This document shows positions 1 to 7,687 of a DNA stretch of 64,000 nt, one piece after another. The translations under genes were made by a program, and so were the position numbers. How positions within the stretch are numbered: the stretch's first letter is position 1; every line of letters starts with the position of its first letter. Below the pieces are notes generated by a model. That model did not search any database, was not told where the DNA came from, and was given only the letters and a program-made list of their open reading frames with translations. The stretch is from Actinomycetota bacterium (GTDB lineage Bacteria; Actinomycetota; Thermoleophilia; Solirubrobacterales; 70-9), in NCBI GenBank assembly GCA_018268575.1, contig JAFDWF010000166.1:1-64000 (forward strand), read 5' to 3'.

Positions 1-111
1 CACCACCGGCCCCACTCGGGGCTGGGCTACCGCACGCCGAAGGAGGTGAGGATGACCTGGGAGGATGCCCAGGAGCCGGAAGCGTCTACGAAATCACGCG
101 GCCTCGGGTGA
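1..111 (+). CDS. IS3-family transposase OrfB, C-terminal end (partial)
   Basis: The first 36 codons read as the end of an IS3-family DDE transposase. The segment HRPHSGLGYRTPKEV matches the family's usual HRPHSALGYRTP-type ending after the catalytic Glu. The gene enters from outside the window, so its intactness cannot be judged. It stops with TGA at 109-111. No clear terminal inverted repeat is recognisable just downstream. A second, unrelated-length IS3 scrap lies on the minus strand near 49.4 kb. Confidence 0.85.
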   Translation, partial: HHRPHSGLGYRTPKEVRMTWEDAQEPEASTKSRGLG

Positions 112-381
112 CAACGTCGGAGGGGTCCAGGCCACCCCCCGATTTCTCGGGTGACCCGACCTCGGAAGGAGCGCCAGGGCCGCCCTACGGAACCGCCCCG
201 GTCCTGTTACCTACCTCAATTCGTCCGCCTCACATCATTGGCTGAGAACGGTGGATCGAAGCTAGACGCATAGAGAGGATGCGTATAGCATTGGCGCGGG
301 TACCGCGAGCGGCTCCGTGGTCACCCAGAGGCAAGGCCCGTGGTGGCTCTCTTCGACGGAAAGACAAGACAGGGGGAGGTC

Positions 382-711
382 ATGGCAATCCATAGATCCT
401 GCACCCGTCGAGCGAAGCACCGGGAATCAACGAAGGCGCGATATCTGGCCTGCCGGGCGATTGCCCCGGCGACGGGACTGCTCCTCGTCGCCTGTGGCGG
501 ATCGGCGTCAGGTTCCACGGCTCATGCCGAAGTATCGCGGTGCTACATCGGCGACAACCGCCGCCCCGAGGCCGAAGTCACGCTGGAAGGCGGCGACCCC
601 ACCGACCCGTTCTATTCCGCCGAAGTCGGCTTCATCACCATCGAAGAGCCGGACATCCCGGTCCTCTTCAGCGTGGAACTTACGGCTGAATCCAGTACGG
701 CCACGGAGTGA
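382..711 (+). CDS. Small putative lipoprotein, possibly frameshifted
   Basis: Start chosen at ATG 382 because GGGGGAGG lies just upstream. The protein is about 109 aa, with a hydrophobic stretch ending in LLLVAC, a lipobox-like site followed by GGS. The function is unknown. In another frame, immediately after it, QYGHGVTDDAMPVEP reads as a natural continuation running to 869, so a single-base frameshift near 690 may have split one longer lipoprotein. The next gene (866) begins in an ATGA-type overlap with that continuation, which suggests one transcript. Confidence 0.5.
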   Translation: MAIHRSCTRRAKHRESTKARYLACRAIAPATGLLLVACGGSASGSTAHAEVSRCYIGDNRRPEAEVTLEGGDPTDPFYSAEVGFITIEEPDIPVLFSVELTAESSTATE

Positions 712-722
712 CCGACGACGCC

Positions 723-869
723 ATGCCGGTCGAACCCCTGCTCGAAGACGAAGCCATCTCCGGCTCCGTTCTGCAAGAAGTGCGCCAACAGAAGCTCAAG
801 GGCTACGGGACGCGCCGGATTCAGGGCAAAGGCCCGGAAGTCCCCCTTGAAGGTTCGGGGGGCGAATGA
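723..869 (+). CDS. Small ORF, probable frameshifted end of preceding lipoprotein
   Basis: A 48-aa open frame from ATG 723 to TGA 867-869, rich in Gly and charged residues. It has no RBS of its own that is convincing. Its frame is open back to about codon GTG 708 and joins the preceding ORF if one base is added or lost near 690. It overlaps the start of the 866 gene. It could instead be an independent micro-ORF. Confidence 0.3.
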   Translation: MPVEPLLEDEAISGSVLQEVRQQKLKGYGTRRIQGKGPEVPLEGSGGE

Positions 870-1909
870 TGAAACCCGCCCTCGTTCTCGCTACGCTCGG
901 CAGCCTGATCCTCGCCCTGCTCGTTCTGGCCGGTTGCGGCGGTTCGGGAGGCTCACCGGAAAGCAAGCGCGAACACTGCCAGGGTCTTATCAACCAAGAA
1001 CACGCGGAATGCGTCGCTGAACTGCGAAAGGAAGACAGTCGGAGCGTCACCGAAGCCGACCGCGCAGAACCCACCAGCCAAAAAGCCGCGCCACCGGCAG
1101 GCATTGGACTCTGCCAAAAGCTGGACAATCCGGTCGAAATCGAAGCTTGTCAAGCGGGCTATCGCCGGGGCCTGTCGACCGAAGTTGCGGGGCCTGTAGC
1201 TGAACAGGTGGAAATTCTCACGTCTGCCTGCGAAGGCTATATGTCATCCCCGAATTACAAAGCCATGTCGGATTGTACCGTTGGATTTGAACTGGCCCAC
1301 GGGGAAAGAAAGCGTTGGACGGAAGTCATCAGTCCAGCGAACGAGGGCCTGGAGAACGTCGGCACGATCGCGATCAGCAATCACAAGGGGACGGCTTTCG
1401 TGGACCACTACAAGATCGGGCGGCTTATCTACCCCGATGAAGCGATGCCCCCGGAAGAAGTCTTGAGCGCCTGCAACCTGACCTACCAGAGCGTCCTAGA
1501 CAAGTCGGTGTTCGCCCCCGGTGAAATCTCCGTCAGCTACACGGAAGGCTCATTCCCCGAACTCATGGGCATCGACGCCGAAAGCACCATCCAGGGGAAC
1601 GGCCCTGGGATGGAGGTGGTGGCCTACCAGAAAGACGGCCAATGGCTCTGTCGGCAGGAAGAACTGGCCAGCACCAGCTACGAAATCCAGCCGGGGGAAA
1701 CCTGGAACCTGCCGATCTGGTTCATCGCGGAGGAAGCCCTCAGCAATGCTCAGCCGCGTATCTCGACGGAAACCAGGAACGAGTGGCATTTCCGGTTCGT
1801 CGGGCCGAACATGTACGGGAACTGGAAGTACAGCGGGCCGGGCGCCGGCGAATGTGGTGGCTACGACGAACTTTATCTCTACAACCGATCTGAAACGACC
1901 TATTGTTAG
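866..1909 (+). CDS. Putative lipoprotein of unknown function
   Basis: 347 aa. The N-terminus MMKPALVLATLGSLILALLV is followed by LAGC-GGSGG, a canonical lipobox, so the protein is predicted to be exported and lipid-anchored on the outer face of the membrane. The mature part has several Cys residues and a C-terminal portion resembling extracellular beta-rich domains, but no family is recognisable. Codons here favour GAA over GAG, unlike the sulfur genes further right. It overlaps the preceding small ORF (ATGATG at 866), which suggests co-transcription. ATG 869 is an equally good start. Confidence 0.75.
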   Translation: MMKPALVLATLGSLILALLVLAGCGGSGGSPESKREHCQGLINQEHAECVAELRKEDSRSVTEADRAEPTSQKAAPPAGIGLCQKLDNPVEIEACQAGYRRGLSTEVAGPVAEQVEILTSACEGYMSSPNYKAMSDCTVGFELAHGERKRWTEVISPANEGLENVGTIAISNHKGTAFVDHYKIGRLIYPDEAMPPEEVLSACNLTYQSVLDKSVFAPGEISVSYTEGSFPELMGIDAESTIQGNGPGMEVVAYQKDGQWLCRQEELASTSYEIQPGETWNLPIWFIAEEALSNAQPRISTETRNEWHFRFVGPNMYGNWKYSGPGAGECGGYDELYLYNRSETTYC

Positions 1910-1977
1910 CCCAGGTCCACCGGTAGGCATCTGAGGACCCATCCGGGTCTCCAAGGAGGACCAGTAGGGCAGGGAGT

Positions 1978-2312
1978 CGTCGGGCCATCGCGACTCGGTC
2001 CTGCTGCAACTACGGGACTGCTCACCGGTTCTCCCCCGCTGACCATCGGGCGGCGCCCTAGCAGCGGTGGTCGGCGGTGGGTACGCGCGGGGCGGCTGAG
2101 CGGATCCGCTCCGGTGAGCCGACCATGACCCACTTCTGGGGATAATCAGCTCGGCCCCCGTAGCTCAGCGGATCAGAGCAGCCGCCTCCTAAGGTGAATT
2201 TCTCAAGCGCGTGATCCCTGTTCTCAAGCCGAATCCGCTCTGGACCGCCGTTCTTGAGGGGACAGGAGGGGACACGAGGGGACACGTTTGGCCCAACCCA
2301 TGGGCCAACCCG
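1978..2312. repeat. Repeat copy A (~335 bp) with tRNA-Arg(CCU) 5' half
   Basis: This segment matches 5361-5705 in the same orientation over its whole length, with scattered substitutions and small indels. It begins at CGTCGGGCCA and ends in two tandem GGCCCAACCC-like words. It contains the 5' half of a tRNA-Arg(CCU), and just after that a purine-rich stretch of GGGGACA words. The copies are too diverged to be a recent duplication. Copy A truncates the 3' end of the secreted-protein frame on the minus strand (2313-2918). Confidence 0.8.
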
Positions 2313-2918
2313 TAGGTGATAATCCGGGCTCCGCCCCGGTCGGAAGGCGAGGTTCCCGTCGAAGTCGAGGCTCGGTACCGCCTCGGTCACCGGAACCGCC
2401 TCGAGGCGTGCCACGTACTCGGCCCCTCTCTTCCTGACTCCGGTGACCTTGGAGATGAGCCCGCGCGGCAGCTGCGGGGAAGAGCCGCTGAGGTAGATGG
2501 CGCCGACGCCCGGCGACCTGCCCTGGGCAGGCAGCAACACGGCGCTCGGGTCTTCGGGGTTGCCGAGGAATCCGAGCACGACCCGGGGAAGAGGTCTGGT
2601 CGCCGGGTTGACGATCCCGGCGTAGCCGACGCGGACAGCGGTCCTCCTGCCCACCTTCAGCCACCTTCTCGCCGGGTAGGCGACCGCGCCCGTCTCGACA
2701 CCCTTTCGGGCGGACGCGATCGTCACCGGCAGCACGGTCAAGACGTAGCGGCCGGCGGGCAGCCTCACTCGCCGGCTTCCGGCGAAGCGGACGACCCGTC
2801 TCGTACCCGCAGCGCCGATTCGCACGAGGGCCGGTTGGCCCTTCGGGAGGCCCTTGCCGGCGAGAACGATCGTCCCGGTCGAGGCAGCCGACGCCGGGGC
2901 CGCGCGGTTCACGAACAA
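2058..2918 (-). CDS. Truncated secreted Ig-like protein reading into repeat A
   Basis: The minus-strand frame has a hydrophobic leader whose first codon is unclear (TTG 2918, with VVATGLLCVAVLF open upstream). Beta-rich sequence follows, with P.GLI.KVTGV and TEAVPS segments typical of long secreted actinobacterial proteins. From about 2312 onward the frame runs through repeat A, so the last ~85 codons are probably not native. The native gene is therefore inferred to be cut by the repeat. No RBS is seen at the TTG. Confidence 0.4.
   Translation of the reverse strand: MFVNRAAPASAASTGTIVLAGKGLPKGQPALVRIGAAGTRRVVRFAGSRRVRLPAGRYVLTVLPVTIASARKGVETGAVAYPARRWLKVGRRTAVRVGYAGIVNPATRPLPRVVLGFLGNPEDPSAVLLPAQGRSPGVGAIYLSGSSPQLPRGLISKVTGVRKRGAEYVARLEAVPVTEAVPSLDFDGNLAFRPGRSPDYHLRVGPWVGPNVSPRVPSCPLKNGGPERIRLENRDHALEKFTLGGGCSDPLSYGGRADYPQKWVMVGSPERIRSAAPRVPTADHRC
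2153..2193 (+). pseudogene. tRNA-Arg(CCU) 5' half, remnant A
   Basis: The acceptor 5' strand GGCCCCC, D-arm TAGCTCAGCGGATCAGAGCA, anticodon 5' stem GCCGC and loop CTCCTAA (anticodon CCT) are all present. The expected 3' anticodon stem (GCGGC), T-arm and acceptor 3' strand do not follow. The sequence after the loop is instead shared with repeat copy B. It cannot fold into a whole tRNA. It is probably a relic of integration into, or capture of, a tRNA gene. Confidence 0.7.
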
Positions 2919-2971
2919 AACCGCGACGCACAGGAGCCCTGTCGCAACGACGATCCACCTTCCCGCTCGAA

Positions 2972-3148
2972 ATGACGCCCACGACGAACCGCGAAGTCTG
3001 GAAGTACACCTTCGCCATCAAGGCGGCGCCGGGACGGCGCTACGGGGTCACCTGCCTGATGCCGAACCTCGACCACATGAGCGTCGCCATCAGATCCAGC
3101 TCGGGCAAGATTCTCTACCGGGCCCGTCTACGCACGGAAGGCGTCTGA
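2972..3148 (+). CDS. Small ORF of unknown function
   Basis: ATG 2972 to TGA 3146 gives 58 aa with a balanced composition (WKYTFAIKAAPGRRYGV...). Codon positions show the expected GC bias. It has no RBS of note and no recognised domain. It may be the tail of a larger gene cut off at about 2970, where the opposite-strand secreted-protein frame begins. Confidence 0.25.
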   Translation: MTPTTNREVWKYTFAIKAAPGRRYGVTCLMPNLDHMSVAIRSSSGKILYRARLRTEGV

Positions 3149-3222
3149 GTTTCCGTTGGTCCGGGAGCCCCTATGAGGCCCACCCCAGATACCTCGGCGC
3201 CGAATCCGACCGGGTGGCCCTG

Positions 3223-3594
3223 ATGTCGAAGCCGGATGGGCCGACAAGACATCCTTACGGAATGGTCCTTGCGATCCTGACGGTGGTGGCCATCACGTAT
3301 GCCGCGCTGTCTCCGGCGACTCCGTCCCTGGCCGTCGCCGGAACCTCCGGACATGCCTGCAGTAGTACCGGCGCCGTGCAGGAATTCTTCGTGGTGAAGA
3401 TCTCGGCGCGCCGTGTCTCCTGTCGAGCTGCCCGACGCTTCATCGTTGCGATCAACAAGGATCGACGCTACCTCAAGACCAAGGAAACCCATTTCCGGCG
3501 ATTCGACTGCCAGCCGTACCAGGCCGGCGTGCCGGACACGTGGATCCGCTGCGTGCGCGGGCGGCAACTGATCCACTGGCTGCAGGGAACCTGA
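3223..3594 (+). CDS. Small secreted VSC-family protein
   Basis: 123 aa. A hydrophobic segment (about residues 14-38, ending ATPSLAVAG) serves as an N-terminal signal. The mature part has HACSS, then a core RRVSCRAARRFIVAINK, an ETHFRRFDC segment, and IRCVRGRQLIHW near the end. The same Cys spacing and words recur in the genes at 49646 and 50329, and more distantly at 52269, 60773 and 63321, so it belongs to a locally expanded secreted family. The function is unknown, and the conserved Cys residues probably form disulfides outside the cell. ATG 3262 is an alternative start. Confidence 0.7.
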   Translation: MSKPDGPTRHPYGMVLAILTVVAITYAALSPATPSLAVAGTSGHACSSTGAVQEFFVVKISARRVSCRAARRFIVAINKDRRYLKTKETHFRRFDCQPYQAGVPDTWIRCVRGRQLIHWLQGT

Positions 3595-3681
3595 CCTCGT
3601 CAACGGGAACGGGGAGTTCCAGACCTCCGTCACCGGTCGACCCGCGCTTCGATCGCCGTGGTGCTCCCAGGCCGGCACCCC

Positions 3682-4827
3682 TCAGGCGCCGTGACCGTGG
3701 ATGGTCGCTTCCACCTTCGCCGCTGGGAACCGCCGGCCTTCGTGGCTGAAGGGCGCCGTGATCAACTGGACCCTCACCTGTTCGCCGCGCCTCGGCCACC
3801 TGATAGTGGCCGTCGTCGAGGGAGCGTGCAGGAGGAGGCTTCTATGCGTCACGCGAGTCCTGCGGCAGCGACGCCCTCCGGCGGGCGGGCAGGACGCCGT
3901 CTTCCAGAACAGCCTCAGCTTCGCCCGGACACCGTCCAGTTCGTTCCCCGCCCCGATCACCAGCCTGTGTGACTTGAACCCGAGCGAGAGCACGACGTGG
4001 CCCGGACCGGCCGTCTTCGACGGCGAGGCGGTGGTCGGTTCGGCAAGGACAGGAACGCCAGGGTCGTAGTCGTTGGTCCCCGCGCCTTCAGCCACCGCCT
4101 GCGCCCAGGTGTAGTAGTAGCTCGGCGGTTCGCCTGGCCTCGCACTCACCAGCAGGGCCGCGTATCCCTGGCGCCCTTCGGCAGACAGCCCTGCCGCTGC
4201 GCCCATGACCCATTCCACGCCTGGGACGACGCTCCCGTCGCCGACCAGGACATGACGATGGCCCCAGCAGCCGGTGCTCGTCGGTTCCGGGCAGTCGCCG
4301 TTGGGCGAACCGTAGCCATCGTCGTATACCCACGCGAAATACGCCGCCGGCGCGTTCACGAACCAGCCCGCCCATACCGCCGGGCCGCTGTGCCAGCCAT
4401 ACGGGGTGCTTCCCTCGTTGACCCCGGGATCGGTTTCGTAATAGACCCCTTCCGAGTAGGCGGCGGCCGAGACTTCCGCGTTCAGGCCGGTCAACATCGT
4501 CGAGCCGTACGCTTCCCGGTCGAGGTTCGTCAGGATGAAGATCTGCTCGTCCGCAGGCATGCTGGCGAAGGCCGGTGGCAGGCGATAGGGGCCGAGCCCC
4601 ATCGCCACCCGGGCCTGATCGAGGTAGTAGATGGAGGCGTTCTCGCAATCCGTCGACGTCGGCGTGGAGCAGGCTGCCGGCAGCGGGCCAGCAGCGAAGT
4701 TGGAGGCTGGATCCGGTGGAGTTGCCGCATCCGCGCCGCCTGCGCCCCAGATGGCGAAGGCCACACCGAGCACGACGACGCCTGTCGACATCGCCACGCT
4801 CCCCCGGCATCGCACTCGCCGAGTCAT
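3682..4827 (-). CDS. Secreted CAP (SCP/PR1)-like protein
   Basis: 381 aa. A signal peptide ends near ADAATPP (about residue 36). The middle carries CAP-superfamily features: NLDREAYGS-like helix, A..YSEGVYYETDPG, W.YDDGYGSPNGDC and CWGHRHVLVG, where the GHR/H motif corresponds to the CAP cavity histidine region. The C-terminal ~100 residues (from about 280) form a basic beta-rich extension. CAP proteins in bacteria are extracellular with largely unknown ligands. It is convergent with the 3223 gene. Confidence 0.7.
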   Translation of the reverse strand: MTRRVRCRGSVAMSTGVVVLGVAFAIWGAGGADAATPPDPASNFAAGPLPAACSTPTSTDCENASIYYLDQARVAMGLGPYRLPPAFASMPADEQIFILTNLDREAYGSTMLTGLNAEVSAAAYSEGVYYETDPGVNEGSTPYGWHSGPAVWAGWFVNAPAAYFAWVYDDGYGSPNGDCPEPTSTGCWGHRHVLVGDGSVVPGVEWVMGAAAGLSAEGRQGYAALLVSARPGEPPSYYYTWAQAVAEGAGTNDYDPGVPVLAEPTTASPSKTAGPGHVVLSLGFKSHRLVIGAGNELDGVRAKLRLFWKTASCPPAGGRRCRRTRVTHRSLLLHAPSTTATIRWPRRGEQVRVQLITAPFSHEGRRFPAAKVEATIHGHGA

Positions 4828-4888
4828 CCCCGGAGTCTCAGCGACGTGCAGCAGACGTGGTTCATGCGTAGGGGTGGCGGCCCAAGCG

Positions 4889-5287
4889 CTATTTGTGGTG
4901 CCTCGCCTTCTTGTGATCAGATTTGGCTTTCACACACTTCACCTTGCCTCGGACCTTCTGCTTCCGGAATCCCTTATGACAGACCAGAGGTTTGACCTTC
5001 GGCTTCACCGTCGAGGTCACGGCGGCCGGCGACGGCGCGGAGGTCGAGCTGTCGGTACCACCGCCCCCGTTGTCGGACCACCCGCCTCCCGTGGAGGCAG
5101 GCTCGAACTCGGCGATCACCGACGTATCGGCCTCGGAGGAGGTAGCCGCGATCAACGGCACCGCGATCGCAAGGAGCAGGGCCGAGGGCGCGGACCTCGA
5201 ACGCCTATCTCCCTGGCCGCAGGTCGCGGTAGGTCTTTGGAGAGACGCAGTGCCGGAACTTCGGCTTTCGGTGGGACTTGGAGACAA
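4889..5287 (-). CDS. Small secreted protein with basic Cys-Lys tail
   Basis: The open frame is 132 aa, with a hydrophobic signal-like stretch (SALLLAIAVPLIAATSS), a Gly/Ser linker and a C-terminus CHKGFRKQKVRGKVKCVK. Such a two-Cys basic tail is common at the end of secreted Thermoleophilia proteins. No ATG/GTG lies just ahead of the signal, and the formal TTG start lies inside another gene remnant (5205-5393). The true start is therefore unknown, and the gene may be a fusion of two remnants. Confidence 0.4.
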   Translation of the reverse strand: MSPSPTESRSSGTASLQRPTATCGQGDRRSRSAPSALLLAIAVPLIAATSSEADTSVIAEFEPASTGGGWSDNGGGGTDSSTSAPSPAAVTSTVKPKVKPLVCHKGFRKQKVRGKVKCVKAKSDHKKARHHK

Positions 5288-5393
5288 GCGCGCACTGGAA
5301 GCCGGTCGAGCTTCCGGTCGCCTTGAACTTGAACGTCACCGTGCCGGCCTTTGGATCGATCGTCGGGCCATCACGACTCGGTCCCTGTTGCAA
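5205..5393 (-). pseudogene. Fragment of a secreted beta-domain protein with in-frame TAG
   Basis: The minus-strand frame reads GTVTFKFKATGSSTGFQCAL...FRHCVSPKTYRDLRPGR and then TAG, followed in frame by AFEVRA. Intact family members read GRH.FEVRA at this point (FTF.A...F.C.L....C.SP..Y..L..G.H.F.VRA repeats of extracellular proteins). The TAG therefore appears to replace a His codon. The 5' side is cut by repeat copy B at 5361. This is a double-broken remnant. Confidence 0.55.
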
Positions 5394-5705
5394 CTTCGGG
5401 ACTGCTCACCGGTTCTCCCCAGCCGACCATCGGGCGGCACACTAGCAGCGGTGGTCGGCGCTGGGTACGCGCGGGGTGGCTGAAGCGGATCCGCTCCGAT
5501 GAGCCGCCCATGACCCACTCTGGGGATAATCAGGTCGGCCCCGGTAGCTCAGCGGATCAGAGCAGCCGCCTCCTAAGGGAGATTTGTCAAGGGCGCGATC
5601 CCTGATCTCAAGCCGAATCCGCTCTATGGAGCGGTTTTCGAGCGGACACAAGGGGACAGGAGAGGACACAAGCGGCATCGTCTGGCCCAACCCGTGGCCC
5701 AACCC
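5361..5705. repeat. Repeat copy B (~345 bp) with tRNA-Arg(CCU) 5' half
   Basis: Direct-repeat partner of 1978-2312, with the same order of words: CGTCGGGCCA start, GGGACTGCTCACCGGTTCTC, the tRNA half, AAGCCGAATCCGCTCT, GGGGACA words and tandem GGCCCAACCC. Identity is visibly high but not perfect. Its left edge interrupts the secreted-protein remnant at 5205-5360. Confidence 0.8.
5537..5577 (+). pseudogene. tRNA-Arg(CCU) 5' half, remnant B
   Basis: Same arrangement as remnant A: GGCCCCG acceptor strand, TAGCTCAGCGGATCAGAGCA D-arm, GCCGC stem and CTCCTAA loop, followed by GGGAGATTTG rather than the 3' half. In this copy the following sequence can fold as GAGAT...ATCTC with an inner AGGG/CCCT pair, but it does not complete a tRNA. 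Confidence 0.7.
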
Positions 5706-6193
5706 CGCAAGGCGCTCCTCGCCGGCCCACGCCCGGGGACGCTGAAAGTTCAATCGGGTGGGGCTGGCTTGCCATCCGGATGATTCGGCACCGTCCCTCC
5801 AACTTACCGGCGGTGTTGAGAAGCGGACGGCAGCCGACGCCTCCTGGATCTGGACCACCGCGGAGGATCGCATCGACCTGAGCGAGATCCCGACCAGGCG
5901 TCGCGTGGCGACTAAGGTGTCCCGAGACACCCGTCCGATGCCCGTCACCGGGTTGGCGATGGCGACCGAGCCCACGGAAGGGCCAGGCGAACATGCGGTG
6001 AGGGGTCTACGCCGACGCCGGTCCAAGTCGGCCTCCGGAGTCCGCTCCGGTGCCCGACGGCGCGTCGGATCGCCGCCATGCCCACAGTTCCTTTGGCGGC
6101 GCGCCGGGGTATGCGGTGCCGCCCCCCAGGCCCCGGTCGGACGAGAAAGCCGGCCGGGGCCTGGTGAGGATGTCGTCGCGCACTATCTCTGAC
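5706..6193. other. 488-bp stretch without a supportable gene
   Basis: Open frames exist on both strands but none has a signal, domain, RBS or paralogue in the window. It lies between repeat copy B and the end of the metallophosphatase, and probably contains eroded material left by whatever placed the repeat here. Confidence 0.5.
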
Positions 6194-7429
6194 TCAGTGG
6201 AAGCGACCGCCGTTGCAGCGGCCCGCGCCCGTGTCGCTGTAGCTCGCGGGCGTGCCTTCGGGCGCTTCGGGACTCTTCATCGCCGATTCGTAGTCCCAGC
6301 TGTAGCCGTTCGGCAGCAGCGTGAGCTTCATCGCCCCGTAGTACTGATCGGCCCACGCTTCGAGGTTCGGCGTGGTCGGGATCACTTCGTCGAGGGACTC
6401 ACCGCCGGTGCCGACGATGAACTCGCGGATGCCGTGACGCGGGTCCGGTTCCCCGGCCGGGTTCATCGGCGCGAAGCGTGAGTAGACGTGGTCGTGGCCG
6501 TTCAGGATCAGGGACGCGTGGTGGGCGTAGAGGAGCTTCCACCAGGCGTCGGTGACTTCGCCCTCTTCGCTGTCGGCCGTCGACGGTTCCGCGGTCGAGC
6601 TGAAGGTGGGCTGGTGCCAGTAGGCCAGCGTACAGGCGGCGTGGTCGCTGTTCAGGTCGCCTTCCAGCCACTTCGTCTCGCTCGCGAACCATTCACCGCT
6701 CGTGCCGCAGCCACCGGGCCGCACCGCGCACTCGGCGTTGAGGGAGATGATGTGCCAGGAGCCGAGGTCGTAGGAGTACCAGCCGTTCCCGTCGGCGCCG
6801 TATTCGCCGGCCTGGCCGTCCTGGCGCGGGCGCGGCTGGGTGAAGGAGGGGCCACCGCTTTCGGAGGCGATCGTTTCTTCGACCGGCGTGCCGTTCGAGT
6901 TGAGTTCGGTGCCGTTGTAGTAGTCGAAGTAGCCGCGTCCGTGGACGCCGGTCTCACCGTGCTCGGAGTAGAACTCGTGGTTGCCCGGGGAGGGTCGCTG
7001 CAGGAACTTGAACGCCCCGTAGGTCTTGTCGAAGGAGCCGAGGAAGTCCTGGTAGCGGCCCACCTCGTACTGCTCGTCACCGAGGATCGCGACCAGGTTC
7101 GGTTTCATTTCCTCGATCTGGTTCGCGGTCGCGGCCTGGGCTTCCATCCGCGTCGTGTAGCCGGCGCCGGTCTTGTCGCAGACATCCTTCTGCTTCTCGC
7201 CTTCGACCGGCGAGCCCGGCTGGCAGGAGATGTCGCCGACGGTCGCCAGGACCGGGGCCGGACCGGTGTTTTCGTACGGCCAGGGGTTGTCACCGCCACC
7301 GCCGAACCAGGAGTGGCCGTCCGCCAGCACCGTGCCGGTCAGGCCAGCGAGCGCGAGCACCCCCACCAGCAGTCCGATCCCGAGTCGCAGCGACAGCCGC
7401 CGCGGCCTCCTCGACAGAGCCTTCTTCAT
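6194..7429 (-). CDS. Secreted metallophosphoesterase
   Basis: 411 aa from ATG 7429, which is preceded by GGAAAGGAATGCC. Signal peptide at about residues 1-34 (GLLVGVLALAGLTGTVLA). Calcineurin-like motifs appear in order: VGDIS, ILGDEQY, PGNHEFY, a later WHQP and NGHDHVY. These are the Asp/His/Asn ligands of a two-metal phosphoesterase. The likely role is hydrolysis of a phosphate ester outside the membrane; the substrate cannot be told. Transcribed divergently from the flavoprotein at 7688, with an inverted repeat in between. Confidence 0.85.
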   Translation of the reverse strand: MKKALSRRPRRLSLRLGIGLLVGVLALAGLTGTVLADGHSWFGGGGDNPWPYENTGPAPVLATVGDISCQPGSPVEGEKQKDVCDKTGAGYTTRMEAQAATANQIEEMKPNLVAILGDEQYEVGRYQDFLGSFDKTYGAFKFLQRPSPGNHEFYSEHGETGVHGRGYFDYYNGTELNSNGTPVEETIASESGGPSFTQPRPRQDGQAGEYGADGNGWYSYDLGSWHIISLNAECAVRPGGCGTSGEWFASETKWLEGDLNSDHAACTLAYWHQPTFSSTAEPSTADSEEGEVTDAWWKLLYAHHASLILNGHDHVYSRFAPMNPAGEPDPRHGIREFIVGTGGESLDEVIPTTPNLEAWADQYYGAMKLTLLPNGYSWDYESAMKSPEAPEGTPASYSDTGAGRCNGGRFH

Positions 7430-7536
7430 GGCATTCCTTTCCGTTGGGGAAGAACCCGACGAACCTAGGCCGAGACCTCCACACCACCCGTTAACCGGGT
7501 GGGACGACCGTGTGAAGAGATGGTGAATTAGATGTT

Positions 7537-7556
7537 GACTAATTGTTGAGTTAGTC
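7537..7556. promoter_or_regulatory. Inverted repeat in divergent promoter region
   Basis: GACTAA (7537-7542) and TTAGTC (7551-7556) are perfect inverted arms separated by 8 bases, inside a locally AT-rich stretch. It sits in the 258-bp space between the divergent metallophosphatase and the 7688 flavoprotein. It could be an operator for either gene. It does not match the motif shared by the three ArsR-region promoters. Confidence 0.35.
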
Positions 7557-7687
7557 CGCCAGGAATTTGGAGAACGACCGCTCCTCGGCACCGCCGGGCG
7601 ACAGGGACCCGCATGCGGTGATCCCCGCGTGGAGGCTGCGGCTTAGGACGGATGCGAAGCCGCGGGCGGCGCCGCATCCTCTACCGC

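Noticed and set aside
2153-2312. Possible group I intron splitting tRNA-Arg(CCU).
   Set aside because: No matching 3' exon (anticodon 3' stem, T-arm, acceptor) was found downstream of either copy, and no intron core elements were visible.
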